From NCBI GenBank assembly GCA_023250795.1, contig JAHFAB010000036.1:1-10276 (forward strand): a stretch of DNA of 10,276 nucleotides, in the 5' to 3' direction. Of this stretch, positions 5,243 through 10,276 are shown one piece after another. The notes below the pieces were generated by a model. It was not told the DNA's origin, did no database searches, and saw only the letters and a program-made list of their open reading frames with translations. The position numbers were made by a program, and so were the translations under genes. The stretch is from Bacteriovoracaceae bacterium. GTDB taxonomy: Bacteria; Bdellovibrionota; UBA1018. Each line of letters opens with the position of its first letter. Position 1 is the first letter of the stretch.

Positions 5243-7672
5243 ATGAAAAAAACGCAAAAAACCACTCTTATATTCACTCTATTGACATCAGTTCTCTCAG
5301 CAAACTCTGCATACTGTGCTGAAATAGACCGTGATCTGACCGCCCGTCTTATAGATCGGAACGAGCTCGAACAAAGCGTCAAAGAAGTAAAAGATTATCT
5401 TTATAACCCAACCGTCACAGAGCGCCTCCAAAACTGGCTTGGACAAGAATCGATGTACAGTTACGTTGACTCATGCCAAAGAAATCTGAAGCCTTTTTTC
5501 CCTGCAGAAAAAACGATTGGCCCCATCTGTTATTTTCTAAGAAAAGATAATCTCCTTGAGCGAAAAAAATACCTCCCCTTTGTGAGGCATTATCTTTTGG
5601 AGCGCAAAGCCGCTCTCTTAGAAATTTTAGAAGATCCCAGACAAAATCCATCTGAAGAAAATACGGGCCTTAATTCTGAGGAGATGATTTTAGCTCAACA
5701 GTTTTTAACACACTTTAAGGATATCGACGCAGTGGTGAGCAAGATCAATACGTGTTTTGAAAGCAACCCACAAAACGGAAAAGAACCTAGACTCCTGTCC
5801 TTTGTGTACAAAAGTGGAGCCTTTGACACCGAAGAAGAAGACCAAGGGACAAGTATTTCTGTATTACCCTTTGTCAATGCAGCTCATTGTCTTACAGATA
5901 CGTTCAGAAAAGATCAGGTCAACACTCTTCAGTTCAAAGTAAACCCTTATTTCAACTTAGATCTAACAGCTCTGTTTCCATCGAGCTTGGGACACGTCAT
6001 CTCTACGTCTTCATGGGTGCCTGGAAATAAAGTAGAGTACCTAAAGCCCAATGACACCTCAGAAAAACTCATGAAAACTTTGGAGGTCAGAAATGGGAAA
6101 AATGGCCCCATGGAAAGGCTTTATCCCTTGAGTGGAGCGGGAAGCTTTTCTGCTTTATTAAAACGGATTGAAAAAAATCCACTCGATGTCTTCACAGAAA
6201 AAGAAGGGTTCTATCCATCCACAAAAGAGCATCCCGTATGGAATCAAACCCAAGGCGTTTTCAAAGATCTTCTCAACGGCATCGATCTAGCCAAAGAAAC
6301 GATCTTCATGGACATCTTCTTTTTAGGTGGCACGATGGGAGCAAGCCTAGCTAAACACTTGGTCGAAAATCTAGAGACAAAAAAAGGCTCTCTCAAAGCT
6401 TTCATCATTCGAGACAATTACAATCACTATGGACACGAGGCCGAGATGCGCCCTGTGTTTAACTACCTTCTTGCCTATTCGTATCTTCATCCTGATCGCT
6501 TGGTCATCACAGGCGCTTATATTAAGGAACACCACTCGGGATTGCCAAAATTTGTCGAGGGCATGGTGAGCGACGTGTTTTTGGTCGAATCTGGGATCCA
6601 GAAACACCTGGTCCTCTACGGCAGAGCCATTTCAGATCACAGCAAAACCATTGTAATCGATGTAAAAACAGAAAATCCTACTGCGTTTGTAGGCTCTAAA
6701 AACCTCACTGACGCATCCGGGGCTATCTGTTATGACGAAATCGTCAAAGTCAGTGGCCCTGTGGCTGCGGTCGTTCAAGACGAATACTATGATGATATGG
6801 CCGTGGGATTAAAAAAGGAGATGTCTGATCCTTCTAGTTATGCAGACCTCATACGTCAACTGAAGGGAGATGGATATCCCAGCTTTGCGACTTATCTTGC
6901 CAAAAACGGATGGGCAAAAGATCCCCAAGCCTTGTCAAAGTCGATCGATGAAAATGCGAAAAACATCCTAAAACCCTTTGACCTTCTCGAGCGTGATGCC
7001 AATGGAAAAGCCACCCGCGACCGAAGTGCTCCTCTTTCAGTTCTTAACGTTGGAAATACAGTCGTGCGCACAGGAATGAACAATTGGGATTCTACACGTA
7101 TGAGTGCTGTCGACGAAGTAATCCAAATGATTCTCTCTGCAAAGAAAACCATCTACATCAACGACCAATTTCTTTTCGATCGAAGGGTGGTTCTAGCTCT
7201 GTTTAAAGCGAAAGAAGATCACCCTGGACTTGAGATCCAAGCTATCTTGCACAAATTTCCACCTAATTATATCTATCTAAAAGAACTCCATGACCATGGG
7301 ATTGCCATAAAATGGAAAAATATCCTCGAAGGCGGTAAGGGGGTCGATCAAGAGTTCCATGGGAAAACCATCTCTGCCGATGGAATGTCCGTCATTGTCG
7401 GCTCTGCCAATAAGGATCAATCCACCATGTATGGCTCATTTCGGGAAGAACAATTAGAAGTCTATGACTCTGTGACAGCCCAAGCACATGATCAGATGTT
7501 TAAAACCAGATGGAACGACCTCAGTGAAACCTCGACAGAATTTGTGGATTTTGATCCCAAAGATTTTCCCCAAAATATCAAAGGATTTGACGGAAAACCG
7601 TTGGCTCCAGCCGTAATGTTCGAAATTCTCCAGAACGTCATCTCGATTTTGTTTGATGCGAGAAGGATTTAG
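5243..7672 (+). CDS. Exported phospholipase D superfamily protein with two HKD motifs
   Basis: An 809-residue protein with a Sec signal peptide (MKKTQK, then a hydrophobic core to about residue 20; cleavage near 23-26). Two complete HxKx4D motifs are present: H466/K468/D473 in HSKTIVID followed by GSKNLTD, and H706/K708/D713 in HGKTISAD followed by GSANKD. In this superfamily the two motifs form one active site with a covalent phospho-His intermediate, acting on phospholipids or other phosphodiesters. The first catalytic half spans about 350-520 and the second about 620-785. Residues 27-340 form an N-terminal region I do not recognise, making the protein much longer than bacterial cardiolipin synthases (about 480). 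The signal peptide favours a periplasmic or secreted phospholipase or transphosphatidylase over the inner-membrane synthase. A Cys at 25 is not in a proper lipobox (SAYC). The ATG has GGAG 6 nt upstream. The substrate cannot be read from sequence. Confidence 0.92.
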   Translation: MKKTQKTTLIFTLLTSVLSANSAYCAEIDRDLTARLIDRNELEQSVKEVKDYLYNPTVTERLQNWLGQESMYSYVDSCQRNLKPFFPAEKTIGPICYFLRKDNLLERKKYLPFVRHYLLERKAALLEILEDPRQNPSEENTGLNSEEMILAQQFLTHFKDIDAVVSKINTCFESNPQNGKEPRLLSFVYKSGAFDTEEEDQGTSISVLPFVNAAHCLTDTFRKDQVNTLQFKVNPYFNLDLTALFPSSLGHVISTSSWVPGNKVEYLKPNDTSEKLMKTLEVRNGKNGPMERLYPLSGAGSFSALLKRIEKNPLDVFTEKEGFYPSTKEHPVWNQTQGVFKDLLNGIDLAKETIFMDIFFLGGTMGASLAKHLVENLETKKGSLKAFIIRDNYNHYGHEAEMRPVFNYLLAYSYLHPDRLVITGAYIKEHHSGLPKFVEGMVSDVFLVESGIQKHLVLYGRAISDHSKTIVIDVKTENPTAFVGSKNLTDASGAICYDEIVKVSGPVAAVVQDEYYDDMAVGLKKEMSDPSSYADLIRQLKGDGYPSFATYLAKNGWAKDPQALSKSIDENAKNILKPFDLLERDANGKATRDRSAPLSVLNVGNTVVRTGMNNWDSTRMSAVDEVIQMILSAKKTIYINDQFLFDRRVVLALFKAKEDHPGLEIQAILHKFPPNYIYLKELHDHGIAIKWKNILEGGKGVDQEFHGKTISADGMSVIVGSANKDQSTMYGSFREEQLEVYDSVTAQAHDQMFKTRWNDLSETSTEFVDFDPKDFPQNIKGFDGKPLAPAVMFEILQNVISILFDARRI

Positions 7673-7720
7673 GGTGCTCAGGTTTATCTATCTCACTCCA
7701 CAGGAGAATTTTGTCCCCTC

Positions 7721-8269
7721 CTAAAAACATTCGGAACAAATTGCTTTTCCAATGATTTTTCCAAGAGGGATAAGGCCAAAACGACTGCTATCCACAGAAC
7801 CTTGTGCAATATTTCCAAAAATGAGTGCATAACCTGAAGGGATGAGCCCATCGCTTCGTTCTTGCTCTTTTAGGAGTATTTCGGCTTTTGAGCCCCTAAA
7901 CTGATAAGGCTCTCCCTGCGAAGTTCTTAAAAATTTACCATTGATTCGAATTCGCCATGATTCACCCACTTTCTCAAGAAAAAACCGATCTCCTGAAATT
8001 CCCTTGACGATTTTAATAAGAGGGTCTCTTCCGTCTTCAGTTTGGTAAACAATAAGATCTTCTCGATGGAGTTTATTACAATGATAAAATCCCTTTAGTA
8101 TTTCTACACGACTGCCTTCTGTAACCACTCCTTCGAGAGACCTTCCGCTCACTTGGCTAGTGATTATATCTTCAATGCAGCGTGGATTTTCGTAATCATT
8201 CCACAGTAAAAAAAAGGTACCCCCCAATAAAAACAGAGCAATGAAAAAAAGAATTTTTTGTCGTGGCAT
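7721..8269 (-). CDS. Divergent S26 signal peptidase I-like protein
   Basis: A 182-residue protein with one N-terminal membrane segment (about 6-22) and a domain expected on the outer face. S26 boxes can be followed: box B as SGRSLEGVV with probable nucleophile Ser44 (usual form S-M-x-P), box D as IKIVKGISGD with Lys86 exactly 8 residues before Asp94, as the catalytic Lys is in E. coli LepB, and box E as GSVDSSRFGLIP. The Ser/Lys dyad is therefore present, but box B has lost its Met and Pro and the following GD is GS. Size and single anchor resemble small signal peptidases and conjugative TraF-like peptidases more than LepB (two anchors). It lies 26 bp after the pilin-like gene on the same strand. 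Pilins are normally cut by the aspartate peptidase PilD, so the substrate is unclear. The ATG has an AGG motif nearby. Four Cys are present, two near the C-terminus. Confidence 0.75.
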   Translation of the reverse strand: MPRQKILFFIALFLLGGTFFLLWNDYENPRCIEDIITSQVSGRSLEGVVTEGSRVEILKGFYHCNKLHREDLIVYQTEDGRDPLIKIVKGISGDRFFLEKVGESWRIRINGKFLRTSQGEPYQFRGSKAEILLKEQERSDGLIPSGYALIFGNIAQGSVDSSRFGLIPLGKIIGKAICSECF

Positions 8270-8295
8270 TTAGACCTACATCAACTTCTTCCCAC

Positions 8296-9249
8296 TCATG
8301 GGGGAAATTTTCGACAGCAAATATTGAGAATATTTGTTTTCTGAGTAAGCAGGAGTTCTGACTCTCCTTGGAGATACCCGCCACTGATATAACTTGGAAA
8401 ATGTCCTATTCGATCAGGACAAAGCCCATTGATTTCAATAGGGGCAACTAACATCATCCCTGGGCTTTTAGGGCCTCCACCACTAGCTGTAGTACCGCCT
8501 GAGTAACTATCTCTCGCAACATAAACACATATGCTTTTTGATGTAACAGAAGCCAAAGAGTAGTCGCCAGAACAACTCCCTGTTGTTTCAAAGCAATTGC
8601 TCCCTGTTGCTTTTTCAATTTCTGCCCTCACACAAGATCTAGTTGCACAATCACCACCACTACTTGACGCTACAGGTTTTATTGAACAGGAGAAAAGATT
8701 ATTCTTGTCAACCCCCGTTCCTCCCTTCAGTGAGGCAAATAAATCCATGTTCTGAGTCACTTCTTCTCCCCCAAAAACCGATCCTTGTTTTTTATATTTT
8801 ATGATCAGTTTTGCCGTACCTGTAAAAGGATCCAAAGGTTTTGGCGTAAAAGGCCCCACCGTAATGTCTTTGATTTGAAGTGTCCCATCTCGATACAAAG
8901 TATTTGTTTGAAATTTTGGGATTGGAACATTTTTTTCTTTTAGATTCTGAAAAGAAAATTTTATGATTGAATCTGGAAATTGTGTGGTCGGACTACTACT
9001 GTCGATAAAACTGGCTATGCAATTGTCCTGAATAGAAAGAAACTGACGAATTTCATCTCTAAAACTTGCCAGTTCATAATTTACTGCTACAGTTCTGGTT
9101 GACCTAAAGTTTAACTCCGAAAGCTTCATAAAGCCTAAGGCGAGTATGCCAATCAATCCAGTAACAACTAATACTTCAGTTATGCTAAATCCCATTTTAT
9201 TTTGCATCTTAATTATTTTCTCCCGAAAATCTAAACTTTTGAACTCCAT
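8296..9249 (-). CDS. Type IV pilin-like precursor, Cys-rich minor pilin or pseudopilin
   Basis: The N-terminus has a prepilin motif, KMG|FSITEVLVVTGLIGILALG: Gly before the cut, Phe at +1, Glu at +5, then a hydrophobic helix. PilD would remove the leader and methylate Phe. The mature part of about 300 residues is larger than a major pilin and has ten Cys, most in the last 150 residues (GDCATRSC, SNCFETTGSC, NICC), implying several disulfides and oxidative folding outside the inner membrane. A flexible Gly/Ser stretch (SYSGGTTASGGGPKS) lies near the end. This suggests a minor pilin or pseudopilin at a fibre tip or in secretion. Starts: ATG 9249 gives a 20-residue leader; ATG 9207 gives the typical 6-residue leader MQNKMG with GGGAG 12 nt upstream; a TTG at 9252 also exists. 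The short leader is attractive on family grounds. The signal peptidase-like gene follows. Confidence 0.85.
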   Translation of the reverse strand: MEFKSLDFREKIIKMQNKMGFSITEVLVVTGLIGILALGFMKLSELNFRSTRTVAVNYELASFRDEIRQFLSIQDNCIASFIDSSSPTTQFPDSIIKFSFQNLKEKNVPIPKFQTNTLYRDGTLQIKDITVGPFTPKPLDPFTGTAKLIIKYKKQGSVFGGEEVTQNMDLFASLKGGTGVDKNNLFSCSIKPVASSSGGDCATRSCVRAEIEKATGSNCFETTGSCSGDYSLASVTSKSICVYVARDSYSGGTTASGGGPKSPGMMLVAPIEINGLCPDRIGHFPSYISGGYLQGESELLLTQKTNILNICCRKFPP

Positions 9250-9286
9250 CAACTTTTCAACAGAACATATCCTAATAAAGTAAGAG

Positions 9287-10276
9287 TTATTCTAACAATT
9301 GTCTAGCTGATTTGAAAAACTGAGAAATGGGCAAGATCTTTATCGGTCCTTCTCTCAGCTCTCTTTCACCGCCATAGAGCAAATAAGGTTGGGCCATCGG
9401 GTAATCCTCAAGAAATGCCTTGAGTCCTCGAAAATCCGAGCTTCTTAGTTTTGATATTTTTTTTACTTCAAATGCTTTTAAGCCTTTCTCACCGTAGAGG
9501 ATAAAATCAACTTCAAATTCTGAGACAGACTCAGTTCTCCAAAATGAGATTGCATAATCAAATTCAAAATAGGCGTTGAGTGCTCTCAACTCTTGAAACA
9601 CCAATGTTTCTAAAGCAATTCCATCTAAATTTTCATCCAAATCTAAAGGCCCCTTGGGTCTTAAACTACGAAAAACACCCGTATCAAAAAAATAAAACTT
9701 AGGATGTGTAACTACTTTTCTTTTTGCGTGCATTGTAAAACAAGGAACTCGAACTCCAAGCAGAATGTCCTCTAAAATTTCAAAATAATTTTCTACTGAT
9801 TTTCTCGGAACAGCGCAATCTTGTGCTACAGCCGACAGATTGAGAAGACTCCCTTGAGAAAAACTTGCAGCCTCTAAAAACCGAGAAAATGCAGGTAAAC
9901 TTCTAGTCAATCCTTCCTGAAAAATTTCTTCTTTCAAATAGGTCTTTACATAAGATTTTAGAAATCTTTTAGGTTCTGATTTCCCCCACACTTTGGGTAA
10001 CATCCCAAACCGTAGAGCGAATTTGAGATCAAAGTCTTCACTTAATTCGAATGCAGTCAGAGGAAAAAAATTAAAAGTTAATGCTCTCCCCGCCAGGAGA
10101 TTGACGCCTTTTTGCTTTAGTGTTCTAGCACTCGATCCAGTTAAAACAAATTGCAGGCCTTCATTTTCAATCAGACGGTGGACTTCATCTAAAATGGAAG
10201 GAATTTTTTGAACCTCGTCTAAAATAACAGTTTTATTTTTATTCAGTAAATAGCGTTTCAATCTTTTTGGAGAAGC
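9287..10276 (-). CDS. AAA ATPase with DUF4143 domain, N-terminus beyond window
   Basis: The reading frame stays open to the right edge, so the start and the Walker A region lie outside; 329 residues are visible. Walker B is VILDEVQ near 10208-10231, followed by a sensor strand FVLTGSSAR, typical of the AAA_14 family. The C-terminal half has the DUF4143 pattern: KSYVKTYLKEEI, a winged-helix-like segment (LSAVAQDCAVPRKSVENYF), YFFDTGVFRSL, and a nuclease-like core with E-VDF (near 9500) and AFEVKK (near 9465), the acidic and ExK positions of a PD-(D/E)XK fold. These proteins are widespread and patchily distributed; their role is largely unknown. The stop is 37 bp before the upstream-most pilin start, so the two may be co-transcribed. 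A TTG at 10261 is not the real start because the conserved motif order needs the missing part. Confidence 0.9.
   Translation of the reverse strand, partial: ASPKRLKRYLLNKNKTVILDEVQKIPSILDEVHRLIENEGLQFVLTGSSARTLKQKGVNLLAGRALTFNFFPLTAFELSEDFDLKFALRFGMLPKVWGKSEPKRFLKSYVKTYLKEEIFQEGLTRSLPAFSRFLEAASFSQGSLLNLSAVAQDCAVPRKSVENYFEILEDILLGVRVPCFTMHAKRKVVTHPKFYFFDTGVFRSLRPKGPLDLDENLDGIALETLVFQELRALNAYFEFDYAISFWRTESVSEFEVDFILYGEKGLKAFEVKKISKLRSSDFRGLKAFLEDYPMAQPYLLYGGERELREGPIKILPISQFFKSARQLLE

Noticed and set aside
5243..5320. Lipoprotein signal in the PLD-like protein (Cys25)
   Set aside because: The residues before the Cys (S-A-Y) do not fit a lipobox; Tyr at -1 is not accepted.
7702..7722. Hairpin AGGAG...CTCCT between the convergent genes as a bidirectional terminator
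   Set aside because: The stem is only 5 bp with an 11-base loop and no T-run on either side.

Overview
The window looks like a piece of a Gram-negative chromosome of moderate to low GC. Two genes in a row start with Sec signal peptides, and there is a type IV pilin-like precursor, a signal peptidase-like protein, a CheW-domain protein and a UmuDC translesion polymerase. This mix, with divergent proteins of no obvious family, would fit a Bdellovibrionota or deltaproteobacterial-type bacterium. That placement is an inference from gene content only; no rRNA or marker gene is present.

Layout. Positions 1-89 (minus) hold the conserved core of a four-helix-bundle (S23/IVS-type) protein that runs off the left edge and has an in-frame stop just before it. 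Positions 191-3023 (minus) hold a CheW-domain gene followed by umuD and umuC, so a chemotaxis-type coupling protein sits directly upstream of an SOS mutagenesis pair. A sigma-28-like promoter precedes the CheW-domain gene. Positions 3024-3137 are a short divergent intergenic region. On its plus side, a near-consensus sigma-70 promoter is overlapped by a perfect 15-bp inverted repeat whose right arm also contains the Shine-Dalgarno sequence of the next gene. Positions 3138-3774 (plus) hold a Phd/YefM-type antitoxin and a PIN-domain (VapC-type) toxin. Positions 3834-7672 (plus) hold an exported protein of unknown family and an exported two-HKD phospholipase D superfamily protein, 26 bp apart and probably co-transcribed. 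Positions 7721-10276 (minus) hold the 3' part of an AAA/DUF4143 ATPase gene that enters from the right edge, a Cys-rich pilin-like precursor and a divergent S26 signal peptidase-like protein.

How the genes may work together. UmuD (self-cleaving) and UmuC form DNA polymerase V for mutagenic lesion bypass. The toxin-antitoxin pair appears to be autoregulated through the palindromic operator. The unknown exported protein and the PLD-like enzyme may act together in the periplasm or outside the cell. The pilin-like protein and the signal peptidase-like protein may form a small surface-structure module. No tRNA, rRNA, CRISPR array, insertion sequence or convincing rho-independent terminator was seen. 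Apart from the left-end stretch around 90-190 and the short gaps described, the window is densely coding.
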